Below are positions 9,231 through 18,889 of a stretch of 44,151 nt of DNA, in pieces. Under the pieces are notes generated by a model. The model made no database searches, was not told the origin of the DNA, and was given only the letters and a program-made list of their open reading frames with translations. The number at the start of each line of letters is the position of its first letter. The first letter of the stretch is position 1. The stretch spans positions 1 to 44,151 of the forward strand of contig UQCY01000003.1 of assembly GCA_900539645.1 (NCBI GenBank). The letters are read 5' to 3'. The DNA comes from an uncultured Clostridium sp. GTDB taxonomy: Bacteria; Bacillota; Clostridia; Peptostreptococcales; Peptostreptococcaceae. A program made the position numbers and the translations under genes.

Positions 9231-9449
9231 CTACTTCTTACGCCAAGTGATTCTTCCTCTTGTAAGATCGTAAGGTGAAAGTTCAACATTTACCTTGTCT
9301 CCTTCAAGAATTCTTATGAAGTTCATTCTTAGCTTCCCTGAAATGTGACATAATATTTCATGTCCATTTTCAAGTTTTACTTTAAACATTGCATTAGGTA
9401 AGCTTTCAACAACTGTACCTTCTAATTCTATAACATCTTTTTTGGCCAT
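9231..9449 (-). CDS. infA: Translation initiation factor IF-1
   Basis: IF-1 blocks the ribosomal A site during initiation. The 72-residue OB-fold protein starts [20 protein letters not shown] and contains [20 protein letters not shown] and [12 protein letters not shown]. An in-frame extension of 40 codons reaches 9569, but 72 residues is the universal length and the extension resembles nothing known. The nearest good ribosome-binding site (TGGAGG) is about 14 bases before this ATG, which is long, so translation may be weak or aided by structure. It lies between map and rpmJ. Confidence 0.95.
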   Translation of the reverse strand: MAKKDVIELEGTVVESLPNAMFKVKLENGHEILCHISGKLRMNFIRILEGDKVNVELSPYDLTRGRITWRKK

Positions 9450-9615
9450 ATTAATTAACCAAACCTCCATTTCAGTAAGCTGATTTTTTACCAGCTTCTT
9501 AAGTTCCGCTTTTATAAAGATTTCATTATATCTTCTGAGGATAGTATCTTTGGCTCTTAATACTATCACTCAAAAGATCTGTCTTTCTAATTTGCTTAAC
9601 TTTTTATTACCTTGA

Positions 9616-10362
9616 CTAAAACTCTGTAAGTATAAGAGGTTCGTCTTCAGTAATTGCTATTGTGTGCTCGTAGTGAGCTGATTTTTTCTTATCTGCTGTA
9701 ACAGCAGTCCATCCATTTGATAAAGTGAACACGTGGCAAGTCCCGACATTTACCATTGGCTCAATGGCTAACACCATACCCTTTTTTAATCTAGGGCCTT
9801 TACCTGGTGGACCGTAGTTAAGTATCTCTGGACTTTCGTGAAGTCGTTTCCCTACTCCATGTCCAGCATATGCCCTAACTACTGAAAAGTTGTTATTTTG
9901 TATGTGTACTTGTATCGCATGCGAGATATCCGAAAGTCTATATCCGACCTTCGCAAATTTTAATCCTTCATAGAAGCTCTCTTTTGTAACTTCTATTAGT
10001 TTCCTATCTTCTTCAGATATCACAGCAACGGCATGTGTCTTTGCAGCATCCCCATGATATCCTTTATAATAGGCACCTATATCAATACTTATAATGTCAC
10101 CTTCTTGAAGTATTCTTTTCCCAGGTATTCCATGGACAACCTCTTCATTGATTGAAGTGCAAATACTTGCCGGGAATCCGTTATACCCTTTAAAAGAAGG
10201 TTCTGCATTATACTTCCTGATATTATTTTCAGCTATTTTATCTAACTCCTCAGTTGATATTCCAGGAGTAATAGCTTTTCTCAGAACTTCATGAGTATCA
10301 GCGACTATTTTTCCCGCTTCTCTCATGAGTTCTATTTGTCTATCATTTTTCTTGATTATCAT
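9616..10362 (-). CDS. map: Methionine aminopeptidase, type I
   Basis: This enzyme removes the initiator Met from nascent proteins. The 248-residue pita-bread fold shows the five metal ligands Asp 94, Asp 105, His 168, Glu 201 and Glu 232, in [34 protein letters not shown] and HYEHTIAIT. His 77 (EEVVHGIPG) is the usual substrate-binding histidine. Family length is normal. It starts three bases after the adk stop, so it is probably coupled to it. Confidence 0.97.
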   Translation of the reverse strand: MIIKKNDRQIELMREAGKIVADTHEVLRKAITPGISTEELDKIAENNIRKYNAEPSFKGYNGFPASICTSINEEVVHGIPGKRILQEGDIISIDIGAYYKGYHGDAAKTHAVAVISEEDRKLIEVTKESFYEGLKFAKVGYRLSDISHAIQVHIQNNNFSVVRAYAGHGVGKRLHESPEILNYGPPGKGPRLKKGMVLAIEPMVNVGTCHVFTLSNGWTAVTADKKKSAHYEHTIAITEDEPLILTEF

Positions 10363-10365
10363 TGA

Positions 10366-11007
10366 TTAGCTTAAAGATTCTACTATATCAGCGAATACTT
10401 TATCTATATCCTGATCACCATTTATGTCAGCTACTATTCCCTGTTCAGAATAATATCCTACTAATGGTTTAGTTTCATCTAAGTAAACCTGTATTCTTCT
10501 AGAAACAGTTTCTTCATTGTCGTCTGCTCTCTGATGTAGAGGTTCTCCACATTTGTCACAAACGCCTTCTACTTTAGTTGGATTAAATTCTACGTGGAAT
10601 GTTGCACCGCAAGCTTTACATATTCTTCTTCCTACAGCTCTTCCTACTAATATACTCTTATCAACTTCTATGTTAACTATTTTATCAAGTTTTAATCCAG
10701 CTTCATTTAAATATTTGTCAAGCTGTTCAGCCTGATTTATATTTCTTGGGAATCCATCAAGCATGAATCCATTTTTGCAATCTTCCTGAGATATTCTATC
10801 AACAACAAGTCCGCAAGTTAATTCGTCTGGAACTAGAAGTCCCTGATCCATATATTCTTTTGCTTTTGTTCCTAATTCTGTGCCTTCTTTTATATTCTTT
10901 CTAAATATGTCTCCAGTAGATATATGAGGTATATCGTATTTTTCCACTATTTTTGCTGCCTGAGTACCTTTACCTGCCCCTGGAGGTCCAAGTAATATTA
11001 TTCTCAT
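10366..11007 (-). CDS. adk: Adenylate kinase, zinc-lid form
   Basis: Adenylate kinase balances ATP + AMP with 2 ADP. The 213-residue protein has P-loop GPPGAGKGT (about 7-15), STGDIFR, LDGFPRN, and a lid with two CxxC pairs (CKACG and CDKCG, near 130-153) that bind structural zinc, as in many Gram-positives. An ATG at 11022 is also in frame, but GGAG overlaps it and lies nine bases before the ATG at 11007, which gives the standard MRIILLGPPG start. It is nested between secY and map. Confidence 0.96.
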   Translation of the reverse strand: MRIILLGPPGAGKGTQAAKIVEKYDIPHISTGDIFRKNIKEGTELGTKAKEYMDQGLLVPDELTCGLVVDRISQEDCKNGFMLDGFPRNINQAEQLDKYLNEAGLKLDKIVNIEVDKSILVGRAVGRRICKACGATFHVEFNPTKVEGVCDKCGEPLHQRADDNEETVSRRIQVYLDETKPLVGYYSEQGIVADINGDQDIDKVFADIVESLS

Positions 11008-11031
11008 ATTATTCATCTCCAATTCGATAAA

Positions 11032-12300
11032 TTATTTTAAAAATCCCTGGTAATTTCTCATTACTAAATTCGATTCAAGCTGTCTCTTTAATTCAAGAGC
11101 AACTCCGACAACGATTAGAAGTGAAGTACCTGCTAAACTCATCGGTAATGAAAGATAATGAGTTATAAGTGCTGGTATCATAGCGATTACACCTAGGAAT
11201 GCAGCACCAGCTAAAGTTAATCTTGATAATATTCTTGATAAATAATCTTCTGTTGGTTTTCCAGGTCTTATTCCTGGTATAAATCCACCACCATTTTTCA
11301 TATTCTTAGTTATATCTTCTACGTTGAAAGATATAGTTGTGTAGAAATATGAGAAGAATATTATAAGTAATATTTCTATTGATCTATATATCCAGAATCC
11401 CTGCTCTGTAGCTCCACTTAACCACTGCTGAACAAACTGCTGAGCATCTGTTCCCATGAACATTGCTATTGTCTGTGGCATAGCTAATATAGAACTTGCG
11501 AATATTATTGGCATAACTCCTGACTGGTTAACTTTCATAGGTATGTGAGAACTCTGTCCTCCATACATTTTTCTTCCAACAACTCTTTTCGCATACTGAA
11601 CTGGTATCTTTCTTGTAGCTTCCTGTATAAATGTAACACCTAATATAGTTAAAAGTATTACTACAACAAGAAGTATAGCAGCCCAAATTGGTGTAGCACC
11701 AGATTTTATTTGGTTTGCTATAGCTATTCCATCTATTGGTATTCTTGATATTATACCAACAAATATTATAACAGAACTACCATTTCCTAGTCCTTTTTCT
11801 GTTATTCTATCACCAATCCACATAACCATCATACTGGCAGAAACAAGTGTTATTATAACAGTTGTGATGAAAAATACATTATCAGATTTTAAGGCACTTC
11901 TAACAATTCCAAGTGTTATCCCTATCGCCTGAACAAACGCTAGTGCAAGTGCAGTACATCTTGTGTACTTATCCATCTTTTTCTTTCCTTCTTCTCCTGA
12001 TTTTTGAAGTTCTTTTAAACTTTCAAATCCAACAGTAAGAAGCTGTATGATGATCGAAGCAGTGATATAAGGTCCTATTCCTAAAGCAAATAGTGTAAAG
12101 TTACTAAATGCTCCCCCAGTAAACATATTGTATAGAGATAAAAGGTTATTACCTTCTACCATCTGTTTTATAATACTTGTGTCTATCCCTGGCACCGGTA
12201 TAGTAGTACCTATTCTGAATACCACTACCATCATTAGTGTATATAGAAGTTTTTTTCTTATTTCCTTAAGTTTCCAAGCCTGCTTTATCTGTGACAGCAC
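11032..12300 (-). CDS. secY: Protein translocase channel SecY, GTG start
   Basis: SecY is the protein-conducting channel of the plasma membrane. The 422-residue protein shows ten hydrophobic segments and the signatures VFRIGTTIPVPGID, LFALGIGPYITASIIIQLL and FIPGIRPGKPTEDYL. The start codon is GTG (12298-12300), eight bases after GGGGTG; no in-frame ATG is better placed. It follows rplO by 43 bases in the conserved rplO-secY-adk order, and its partner SecE is encoded at 37521-37739. Confidence 0.97.
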   Translation of the reverse strand: MLSQIKQAWKLKEIRKKLLYTLMMVVVFRIGTTIPVPGIDTSIIKQMVEGNNLLSLYNMFTGGAFSNFTLFALGIGPYITASIIIQLLTVGFESLKELQKSGEEGKKKMDKYTRCTALALAFVQAIGITLGIVRSALKSDNVFFITTVIITLVSASMMVMWIGDRITEKGLGNGSSVIIFVGIISRIPIDGIAIANQIKSGATPIWAAILLVVVILLTILGVTFIQEATRKIPVQYAKRVVGRKMYGGQSSHIPMKVNQSGVMPIIFASSILAMPQTIAMFMGTDAQQFVQQWLSGATEQGFWIYRSIEILLIIFFSYFYTTISFNVEDITKNMKNGGGFIPGIRPGKPTEDYLSRILSRLTLAGAAFLGVIAMIPALITHYLSLPMSLAGTSLLIVVGVALELKRQLESNLVMRNYQGFLK

Positions 12301-12343
12301 GTTTTAATCACCCCGCTTGACTGGCCTGGAGAACAGCAGGTTA

Positions 12344-12787
12344 TTATACTAACTCTGCTTTTCCTCCAGCTTTTTCTATTTTTTCCTGAGCTGAAGCAGT
12401 GAATTTAGCTGCTTTAACTGTTAAAGCTTTTTCTAATTCACCTTCACCTAAGATTTTTATTCCATCTTTAGCTATTTTGCTTATAACTTTAGTTGATTTT
12501 AATAATTCAGCTGTTATTTCAGTTCCGTTTTCGAATCTGTTAAGATCTTTAACGTTTACTTCAGTGTATTCTTTAGCGAATATGTTAGTGAAACCTCTCT
12601 TAGGAAGTCTTCTTGATAAAGGCATCTGTCCACCTTCGAAACCAACTCTAACTCCTCCACCTGAACGAGACCACTGACCTTTCTGTCCACGTCCTGAAGT
12701 TTTACCCTGTCCAGTCGCAGTACCTCTACCTAATCTTTTAGTAGATCTTACAGCACCTTTAGCAGGTTTTAATTCATGTAATTTCAT
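12344..12787 (-). CDS. rplO: 50S ribosomal protein L15
   Basis: The 147-residue protein starts [20 protein letters not shown] and has the Gly/Arg-rich extension ([19 protein letters not shown]) that threads into 23S rRNA, then the globular domain with [17 protein letters not shown]. It is a late assembly protein of the large subunit. It lies between rpmD and secY as in all spc operons. Confidence 0.97.
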   Translation of the reverse strand: MKLHELKPAKGAVRSTKRLGRGTATGQGKTSGRGQKGQWSRSGGGVRVGFEGGQMPLSRRLPKRGFTNIFAKEYTEVNVKDLNRFENGTEITAELLKSTKVISKIAKDGIKILGEGELEKALTVKAAKFTASAQEKIEKAGGKAELV

Positions 12788-12821
12788 GGTTTTGCACCTC
12801 CTTTAATTTCCGTTTTGATTA

Positions 12822-13007
12822 TTATTCAGCTATTTCAGTCACTTCTACTAAGTGAGAAACTTTTTTTATCATACCTCTCATCTGAGGTGTATCTTCTTTA
12901 ACTACTACCTGTTCTCTTTTTCTTAACCCTAACGCTTCAACGTTTTTTCTCTGATTAGGAGTAGTTCCTATTGTACTTCTAACTAATTTTATCTGTAATT
13001 TAGCCAT
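12822..13007 (-). CDS. rpmD: 50S ribosomal protein L30
   Basis: The 61-residue protein [20 protein letters not shown] has the L30 pattern, with HPxH replaced by TPNQ as usual in bacteria, and [20 protein letters not shown]. It is full length and lies between rpsE (13 bases) and rplO. Confidence 0.97.
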   Translation of the reverse strand: MAKLQIKLVRSTIGTTPNQRKNVEALGLRKREQVVVKEDTPQMRGMIKKVSHLVEVTEIAE

Positions 13008-13020
13008 TTTAACTACCTCC

Positions 13021-13527
13021 TTAACCTAATAATTCTTCAACTTTTTTTCCTCTTAATCTAGCTATATCTTCAGCTGTTTTAAGTGAATTAAGTCCTTCTA
13101 TAGTTGCGTTTACCATGTTTCTTGGGTTATTAGAACCTAAAGATTTAGCTCTAACGTCTTTTAATCCAGCTAATTCAAGTACGGCTCTTGCAGGACCCCC
13201 TGCTATAACTCCTGTACCTTCTGCAGCAGGCATTATAAGTATTTTACCAGCACCGAAGTGTCCGTTAACTTCGTGAGGTATAGTAGTACCAACCATTGGT
13301 ACAGTTATTAAATTCTTTTTAGCATCTTCTACGGCTTTTTTTATAGCGTCTGGAACTTCCATTGCTTTCCCAGAACCTATACCTACATGTCCGTTTTCAT
13401 CTCCAACAACTACTAAAGCTGCGAATCTAAAGTTTCTACCACCTTTAACAACTTTAGTAACACGTCTAACTTCAACAACTCTTTCCTGTAGATCAAGAGC
13501 TGATGCATCTATTGGTTTACGTAGCAT
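13021..13527 (-). CDS. rpsE: 30S ribosomal protein S5
   Basis: S5 lines the mRNA entry channel and influences fidelity. The 168-residue protein has the dsRNA-binding-like N domain ([39 protein letters not shown]) and the C domain ([31 protein letters not shown]). The spectinomycin-contact loop (KVVKGGRN) appears wild type. It follows rplR by 18 bases. Confidence 0.97.
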   Translation of the reverse strand: MLRKPIDASALDLQERVVEVRRVTKVVKGGRNFRFAALVVVGDENGHVGIGSGKAMEVPDAIKKAVEDAKKNLITVPMVGTTIPHEVNGHFGAGKILIMPAAEGTGVIAGGPARAVLELAGLKDVRAKSLGSNNPRNMVNATIEGLNSLKTAEDIARLRGKKVEELLG

Positions 13528-13545
13528 GTGTTTCCCTCCTTTTTA

Positions 13546-13914
13546 TTAGAATTTAAGACCAGCTTCTCTAGCTCCGTCTGCTAATTCTTTTATTCTTCCG
13601 TGATATATATATCCACCTCTGTCGAATACAACTTCAGTGATTCCTTTTTCTATAGCTTTTTTAGCAACTAATTCTCCAACTTTTCTAGCTGCTTCTTTGT
13701 TTCCTGTATGTCCAACAGCTTCTTTAACTTCTTTTTCTAATGAAGAAGCAGCAGTTAAAGTAACTCTCTGAACGTCATCTATTATCTGAGCATATATGTT
13801 GTTAGCACTTCTGAAAACACAAAGTCTTGGTTTAGCAGCTGTACCAGCAAGATTTTTTCTTACTCTTTTATGTCTCTGAACTCTTTTAGCGTTTTTATCA
13901 GCTTTTTTTATCAC
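13546..13914 (-). CDS. rplR: 50S ribosomal protein L18, probable GTG start
   Basis: L18 carries 5S rRNA into the large subunit together with L5. The product contains [34 protein letters not shown] and [20 protein letters not shown]. An ATG exists at 13923, but AAAGGAG is only three bases before it and eight bases before an in-frame GTG at 13914. The GTG start gives 122 residues, the usual length, so I prefer it. The gene lies between rplF and rpsE. Confidence 0.94.
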   Translation of the reverse strand: MIKKADKNAKRVQRHKRVRKNLAGTAAKPRLCVFRSANNIYAQIIDDVQRVTLTAASSLEKEVKEAVGHTGNKEAARKVGELVAKKAIEKGITEVVFDRGGYIYHGRIKELADGAREAGLKF

Positions 13915-13958
13915 TTCATTCACTCCTTTCCAGTGTGTATATTAAGTAATTATTTTAC

Positions 13959-14501
13959 TTATTTTTTACCAGTTTTACCTTCTTTACGTATGATTACTTC
14001 ATCAACGTATCTTATACCTTTACCTTTGTATGGTTCTGGTTTTCTCCAAGCTCTTATTTTAGCAGCGTAGTTTCCTACTAACTGTTTGTCAGTACCTTTA
14101 ACAACTATTTCTAGCTGGTTTGGACACTCAACTGTTATACCTTCTGGATCTTCCATTTCTACTGGATGAGAGAATCCTAAGTTCATAACTAATGTTTTTC
14201 CGTTTTTCTGAGCTCTATAACCAACACCCTTTAATTCCATTTTCTTTTCGTATCCTTCACTAACACCAATTATCATGTTGTTTAGTAAAGTTCTTGTTAA
14301 TCCGTGTAAAGATCTATGTTTTTTGTTGTCAGTTGGTCTTGTAACAACTATTGTATTTTCTTCTTTGTTTATAGTTAATTCATCACTTAACTGTTTTACT
14401 AATGTTCCTTTTGGTCCTTTTACTGTAACTAAGTTTCCTTCAGCTATTTCAACTTCAACTCCTGCAGGAACGTTTATTGGTTTAACACCTATTCTTGACA
14501 T
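13959..14501 (-). CDS. rplF: 50S ribosomal protein L6
   Basis: The 180-residue protein begins [20 protein letters not shown] and has the two repeated L6 domains ending in [20 protein letters not shown], the conserved rRNA-contact segment near the factor-binding site. Full length; it follows rpsH by 30 bases with an AAGGAGG site. Confidence 0.97.
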   Translation of the reverse strand: MSRIGVKPINVPAGVEVEIAEGNLVTVKGPKGTLVKQLSDELTINKEENTIVVTRPTDNKKHRSLHGLTRTLLNNMIIGVSEGYEKKMELKGVGYRAQKNGKTLVMNLGFSHPVEMEDPEGITVECPNQLEIVVKGTDKQLVGNYAAKIRAWRKPEPYKGKGIRYVDEVIIRKEGKTGKK

Positions 14502-14531
14502 CGTAGCACCTCCTTACTTTTTAAACGATTA

Positions 14532-14930
14532 TTACCAAACGTAGCAGATTACTTCTCCACCAACATTTTCTTTTCTTGCTTCTCTATCTGTTAATATACC
14601 TTTAGAAGTAGACATTATAGCTACACCTAATCCGTTTAATACCTTTGGTATTTCGTCTTTAGAGCTGTAAACTCTCATACCAGGTTTAGATATTCTCTTA
14701 AGTCCTGATATTACTCTTTCGCCTTCTATTCCGTACTTTAATTGTAATCTTATTATTCCCTGTTTTCCATCTTCTATAACGTCATAACCTTTAACGAAAC
14801 CTTCTTCAAGAAGTATTCTAGCTATTTCTTTTTTTATGTTAGAAGCGGGAACGTCAACAGTTTCATGCTTAACTGTGTTCGCATTTCTTATACGAGTAAG
14901 CATATCTGCAATTGGATCTGTCATTGTCAT
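14532..14930 (-). CDS. rpsH: 30S ribosomal protein S8
   Basis: The 132-residue protein starts [20 protein letters not shown] and ends with [20 protein letters not shown] and GGEVICYVW, typical of S8, a primary binder of the 16S central domain. In E. coli S8 is the repressor of the spc operon by binding near rplE; no obvious mimic was recognised here. Confidence 0.97.
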   Translation of the reverse strand: MTMTDPIADMLTRIRNANTVKHETVDVPASNIKKEIARILLEEGFVKGYDVIEDGKQGIIRLQLKYGIEGERVISGLKRISKPGMRVYSSKDEIPKVLNGLGVAIMSTSKGILTDREARKENVGGEVICYVW

Positions 14931-14961
14931 TTTATAGCCCTCCTTCCATTCTTTCCAAATC

Positions 14962-15147
14962 TTACCAACTTGCTTTTCTTACGCCAGGTATTTCACCTTT
15001 GTATGCTAATTCTCTAAAGCATATACGGCATATTCCAAAGTCTTTTAAAACTGCATGTGGTCTTCCACATATAGAACATCTAGTGTATTCTCTAGTTTTA
15101 TATTTCTGTTTTCTCTGCTGTTTAACAACCATTGCTTTTCTAGCCAC
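14962..15147 (-). CDS. rpsN: 30S ribosomal protein S14, type Z (zinc)
   Basis: The short 61-residue form, [20 protein letters not shown]..., carries Cys 24, 27, 40 and 43 as two CxxC pairs (CSICGRPH and CRICF) that bind zinc. This type belongs in the spc operon of Gram-positives; the long zinc-free paralogue is not seen here. It lies between rplE (17 bases) and rpsH. Confidence 0.97.
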   Translation of the reverse strand: MARKAMVVKQQRKQKYKTREYTRCSICGRPHAVLKDFGICRICFRELAYKGEIPGVRKASW

Positions 15148-15164
15148 GGGAATCCCTCCTTTAC

Positions 15165-15707
15165 TTACTTAGAAAATGGCATTCCTAATAATTTTATTAA
15201 TTCACGAGCTTCTTCGTCAGTTTTAGCTGTAGTAACGAAGATTATGTCCATTCCTCTAACTTTGTCTACTTTATCGTATTCTATTTCAGGGAATATTAAC
15301 TGTTCTTTTATTCCTAGTGCGTAGTTTCCTCTTCCGTCGAATGAATCTGCACTTACACCTCTGAAGTCTCTAACTCTTGGTAAAGAAACAGAAACTAATT
15401 TATCCATGAAGTAGAACATTTTGTCATCTCTTAATGTAACTTTTGTACCTATTGGCATTCCTTCTCTTAATTTGAAGTTCGCAACAGATTTTCTAGCTCT
15501 TGTTATAACTGGTTTCTGACCTGCTATTAATTCTAATTCTTCAACAGCTTTTTCTAATCCTTTTGGATTTTCTTTAGCGTCACCTATCCCCATGTTTATA
15601 ACTATTTTAACTAATTTAGGTATTTCCATTACGTTTTTGTATTCAAATTTCTCCATTAAAGCTGGAGCAACTTCTTTTATGTATTTTTCTTCTAATCTAG
15701 AAGCCAT
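15165..15707 (-). CDS. rplE: 50S ribosomal protein L5
   Basis: L5 binds 5S rRNA and contacts P-site tRNA. The 180-residue protein has [40 protein letters not shown] and a C-terminus with [19 protein letters not shown]. Full length; it follows rplX by 25 bases. Confidence 0.97.
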   Translation of the reverse strand: MASRLEEKYIKEVAPALMEKFEYKNVMEIPKLVKIVINMGIGDAKENPKGLEKAVEELELIAGQKPVITRARKSVANFKLREGMPIGTKVTLRDDKMFYFMDKLVSVSLPRVRDFRGVSADSFDGRGNYALGIKEQLIFPEIEYDKVDKVRGMDIIFVTTAKTDEEARELIKLLGMPFSK

Positions 15708-15732
15708 TTAAGGTCCCTCCTTTCATTACTTA

Positions 15733-16041
15733 TTATAATTCTTTTCCGCTCTTTGCTGATACTCTTACTTTAACTCCGTCTTTTTCTACGAATCTAACTC
15801 TAACACCTTTTCCTGTTTCAGGATCAAATGGCATTACGTTAGACATATCTATTGGAGCTTCTTTATTTATTATTCCACCCTGCTGGTTCATAGCAGATGG
15901 TTTCTGGTGTTTAGTTATTACGTTAACTCCTTCAACAGTAACTTTGTTTGCTTTAGGGTTTACGTTAAGAACTGTACCTTTTTTACCTTTGTCTTTTCCT
16001 GCTATAACTACTACAGTGTCACCTTTTTTAACTCTCATCAT
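15733..16041 (-). CDS. rplX: 50S ribosomal protein L24
   Basis: L24 initiates 50S assembly at the 5' end of 23S rRNA. The 102-residue protein carries an N-terminal KOW motif ([20 protein letters not shown]) and [10 protein letters not shown]. Two ATG codons stand side by side (16041 and 16038); AAGGAGG is 11 bases before the first, which I used. It lies between rplN and rplE. Confidence 0.96.
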   Translation of the reverse strand: MMRVKKGDTVVVIAGKDKGKKGTVLNVNPKANKVTVEGVNVITKHQKPSAMNQQGGIINKEAPIDMSNVMPFDPETGKGVRVRFVEKDGVKVRVSAKSGKEL

Positions 16042-16061
16042 TTCTCATTGCACCTCCTTAA

Positions 16062-16430
16062 TTATAAAACTTCTGGAGCAAGAGAAACTATTTTCATAAA
16101 GTCATTATCTCTTAATTCTCTTGCAACAGGCCCAAATATACGAGTTCCTACTGGAGTTTTATCGTCTTTTATTATAACTGCTGCATTTTCATCAAATGAT
16201 ATATAACTTCCGTCGTTACGTCTTACGCCTTTTTTGCTTCTTACTATAACTGCTTTTACAACTTTACCTTTTTTTACAACTCCACCTGGTGTTGCACTTT
16301 TTACTGTAGCAACAACTACGTCGCCTATATTAGCATATCTTCTTTTACTTCCACCAAGAACACGTATAGTTAATAGTTCTTTGGCACCAGAGTTGTCTGC
16401 AACTCTTAGACGAGTTTCCTGCTGTATCAT
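16062..16430 (-). CDS. rplN: 50S ribosomal protein L14
   Basis: The 122-residue protein starts [20 protein letters not shown] and contains [20 protein letters not shown] and [20 protein letters not shown], the signature of L14, which forms bridge B8 to 16S rRNA. Full length, AAGGAGGG ribosome-binding site. Confidence 0.97.
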   Translation of the reverse strand: MIQQETRLRVADNSGAKELLTIRVLGGSKRRYANIGDVVVATVKSATPGGVVKKGKVVKAVIVRSKKGVRRNDGSYISFDENAAVIIKDDKTPVGTRIFGPVARELRDNDFMKIVSLAPEVL

Positions 16431-16454
16431 CGTAATCCCTCCTTCTTAAAAAAA

Positions 16455-16709
16455 CTATTTAACCTTTTCAACAACTTCAACTAATCTAAATCTTTTATCT
16501 TTTGATAAAGGTCTAGTTTCCATTATTTTAACTCTATCTCCGATGTTACATACGTTGTTTTCATCATGAGCTTTGAATGTTTTTGTTCTCTTAACACGTT
16601 TGTTGTATAATGGATGACGAACGAATTCTTCAACAGCAACAACTATTGTTTTATCCATTTTATTACTTACAACACGGCCTATTCTAACTTTTCTTCTTCC
16701 TCTTTCCAT
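16455..16709 (-). CDS. rpsQ: 30S ribosomal protein S17
   Basis: The 84-residue OB-fold protein starts [20 protein letters not shown] and contains [20 protein letters not shown] and [19 protein letters not shown]. The frame extends to 16730, but AAGGAGG lies ten bases before the ATG at 16709 and the length then fits. It is a primary binder of 16S rRNA helix 11. It follows rpmC by 24 bases. Confidence 0.96.
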   Translation of the reverse strand: MERGRRKVRIGRVVSNKMDKTIVVAVEEFVRHPLYNKRVKRTKTFKAHDENNVCNIGDRVKIMETRPLSKDKRFRLVEVVEKVK

Positions 16710-16733
16710 GTCTAAAAAGCCTCCTTCCAATTA

Positions 16734-16937
16734 TTAAGCTCTAGCTTCGTTTAACTTTCTTTCAGCAAGAACAGTTTTAACTTTTGCTATATCTTTTTTA
16801 ACAAATTTGATTCTAGCTGTATTTTCTAACTGACCAGTAGCTAATTGGAATCTTAAGCTAAATAATTCACTTTTGAATTCGTTTAATTTTTCTGTAAGCT
16901 GTTCACTTGTTAATTCTCTTAATTCTTTAGCTTTCAT
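16734..16937 (-). CDS. rpmC: 50S ribosomal protein L29
   Basis: The 67-residue protein [20 protein letters not shown] is an antiparallel two-helix L29, located at the tunnel exit where SRP and trigger factor dock. In-frame GTGs occur upstream, but AAGGGTGG is eight bases before the ATG at 16937. The rplP stop lies one base before this ATG, so the two are translationally coupled. Confidence 0.96.
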   Translation of the reverse strand: MKAKELRELTSEQLTEKLNEFKSELFSLRFQLATGQLENTARIKFVKKDIAKVKTVLAERKLNEARA

Positions 16938-16938
16938 C

Positions 16939-17367
16939 CTATTCACCACCCTTTACCTGATCTTCTTTTTTAACAAATTTACATTTGATAGGTAGTTTAT
17001 TAGCAGCAAGTCTCATAGCTTCTCTTGCTTTTTCTTCTCCTACACCACCTATTTCGAACATTACTCTTCCTGGTTTTACAACTGCTACCCAGTATTCTGG
17101 TGAACCTTTACCGGCACCCATACGAGTTTCAGCTGGTTTTCTTGTTATTGGTTTATGAGGGAATATTTTTATCCAAACTTTTCCCCCTCTTTTCATATAT
17201 CTTGTCATCGCAACTCTGGCTGCTTCTATCTGGTTTGAAGTTATCCAAGATGGTTCCATAGCAACTAGACCGAAATCACCGTAAGTTACTGTGTTACCTT
17301 TGTTAGCTTTCCCAGACATGCTTCCTCTGTGAACTCTACGACGTTTAACTCTCTTTGGCATTAACAT
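16939..17367 (-). CDS. rplP: 50S ribosomal protein L16
   Basis: L16 organises the A site of the large subunit. The 142-residue protein has [40 protein letters not shown] and [20 protein letters not shown]. The arginine in [11 protein letters not shown] neighbourhood that is hydroxylated in some bacteria is present in the motif context. Its stop abuts the rpmC start. The start used (MLMPKRVK) has GGGAGG nine bases upstream; MPKRVK two codons on is an alternative. Confidence 0.95.
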   Translation of the reverse strand: MLMPKRVKRRRVHRGSMSGKANKGNTVTYGDFGLVAMEPSWITSNQIEAARVAMTRYMKRGGKVWIKIFPHKPITRKPAETRMGAGKGSPEYWVAVVKPGRVMFEIGGVGEEKAREAMRLAANKLPIKCKFVKKEDQVKGGE

Positions 17368-17399
17368 GAGTATTTTCCTCCCTTCCTCGAACCTTTTAA

Positions 17400-18191
17400 T
17401 TAGTTTTCTTTATTTTCAGTTCTCTGAGGTCTTGATCCCTGAGGTCTTCTGTTTCCTCTGTTGTTTCTATCATTTCCTCTTCTGTTATTTCTCTTATTAT
17501 CTCTGTTGTCTCTTCTACCTGGTCTTTCAGGTCTTGGATCTGCACCTGGAACGTGTTTAGTTGGAAGAACTTCACCGTTGCATATCCAAACTTTTATACC
17601 TATTTTACCGTAAGTAGTATCTGCTTCAGCGAATCCGTAATCTATATCAGATCTTAAAGTCTGTAGAGGTACATTTCCTTCGCTGTATCCTTCTGTTCTA
17701 GCCATTTCAGCTCCACCTAATCTACCAGAAGCAGCAACTTTTATACCTTTAGCTCCTGATTTCATAGCTCTCTGTATTCCCTGTTTCATTGCTCTTCTGA
17801 AGGCAACCCTTCTTTCTATAGCAGCAGCTATATTTTCAGCAACTAACTGAGCATCTCTATCTACATTTTTAACTTCAACTATGTTAACTATAACAGTTTT
17901 TCCAGTTAATTTTTCTAATTCAGCTTTTAAAGCTTCTATTTCAGATCCTGCTCTACCTATAACAACACCTGGTTTAGCAACATGTAAATCTAATTTAACT
18001 TTGTTAGCTGATCTTTCTATTTCTATTTTAGCAACTCCAGCAGAGTATAATTTTTTCTTTAAGAATTTACGGATATTGTGGTCTTCTAATATGAAGCTTC
18101 CGAACTCTTTACCATTATTAGTGAACCATCTTGAATCCCAATCTTTTATAACACCGACTCTTAGTCCGTGTGGATTAACTTTCTGACCCAT
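17400..18191 (-). CDS. rpsC: 30S ribosomal protein S3 with Arg/Asn-rich C-terminal tail
   Basis: S3 forms part of the mRNA entry helicase. The first 218 or so residues are standard: [20 protein letters not shown], the KH domain with [32 protein letters not shown] and [18 protein letters not shown]. The total is 263 residues. After [17 protein letters not shown] comes a tail of about 45 residues of almost only Arg, Asn, Gly, Asp and Lys, with three RRGN/RGNRR-type repeats. Many clostridia have shorter tails. The tail is probably disordered and RNA-binding (inference). Confidence 0.96.
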   Translation of the reverse strand: MGQKVNPHGLRVGVIKDWDSRWFTNNGKEFGSFILEDHNIRKFLKKKLYSAGVAKIEIERSANKVKLDLHVAKPGVVIGRAGSEIEALKAELEKLTGKTVIVNIVEVKNVDRDAQLVAENIAAAIERRVAFRRAMKQGIQRAMKSGAKGIKVAASGRLGGAEMARTEGYSEGNVPLQTLRSDIDYGFAEADTTYGKIGIKVWICNGEVLPTKHVPGADPRPERPGRRDNRDNKRNNRRGNDRNNRGNRRPQGSRPQRTENKEN

Positions 18192-18208
18192 TACTGTACC
18201 TCCTTCTC

Positions 18209-18541
18209 TTATTTTTCTTTAAGTACAACTTCTATATGAGAAGTTCTTTTTCTTATTTCGCATGCACGACCCTGAGCTCTAGGCATGTATCTTTTCATTG
18301 TTGGCCCCTGGTTTGCAACTATTGATGCTATGTATAATTTATCTGTATCCATTTCGTGGTTGTTTTCTGCATTTGCTTTTGCTGATGCAACAACTTTTGC
18401 TATTATTGAAGCTGCCTCTCTAGGAGTGAACTTTAATATAGCTAAAGCTTCATCAACATTTTTTCCTCTAACAAGATCGCATATCTGTCCTGCTTTTCTT
18501 GCTGAAACACGTACATATTTAGCAGTAGCTTTTGCTTCCAT
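18209..18541 (-). CDS. rplV: 50S ribosomal protein L22
   Basis: The 110-residue protein has [20 protein letters not shown] and the long tunnel-lining hairpin with [19 protein letters not shown], where changes can confer macrolide resistance in other species; none of the known deletions is apparent. Full length, 17 bases before rpsC. Confidence 0.97.
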   Translation of the reverse strand: MEAKATAKYVRVSARKAGQICDLVRGKNVDEALAILKFTPREAASIIAKVVASAKANAENNHEMDTDKLYIASIVANQGPTMKRYMPRAQGRACEIRKRTSHIEVVLKEK

Positions 18542-18565
18542 TACGTGGTCCTCCTTTCAACATAA

Positions 18566-18847
18566 TTATTTTCTTTTATTTGATTTTTCGTCGTCTTTAT
18601 GTCCTTTGAAAGTTCTTGTTGGAACGAATTCTCCTAATTTGTGTCCAACCATATCTTCAGTTATGTATACTGGAACATGTTTTCTTCCGTCATGTACAGC
18701 TATTGTATTTTCAACGAACTGTGGGAATATTGTAGAAGTTCTTGACCAAGTTTTTATAACTTCTCTGTTTCCGCTAGCGTTCATAGCTTCTACTTTCTTT
18801 AATAGACCCTTATGCACGAAAGGTCCTTTTTTAGTTGATCTTGACAT
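18566..18847 (-). CDS. rpsS: 30S ribosomal protein S19
   Basis: The 93-residue protein starts [20 protein letters not shown] and has [20 protein letters not shown] and [15 protein letters not shown], which define S19 in the head of the small subunit, contacting S13. Full length; it follows rplB. Confidence 0.97.
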   Translation of the reverse strand: MSRSTKKGPFVHKGLLKKVEAMNASGNREVIKTWSRTSTIFPQFVENTIAVHDGRKHVPVYITEDMVGHKLGEFVPTRTFKGHKDDEKSNKRK

Positions 18848-18889
18848 GTATGATCCTCCTTTCCGAATAAATAAATCTATTAACGATTA

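Noticed and set aside
9450..9569. In-frame 40-codon extension upstream of infA
   Set aside because: IF-1 is universally about 72 residues and the extension has no family resemblance; more likely spacer sequence.
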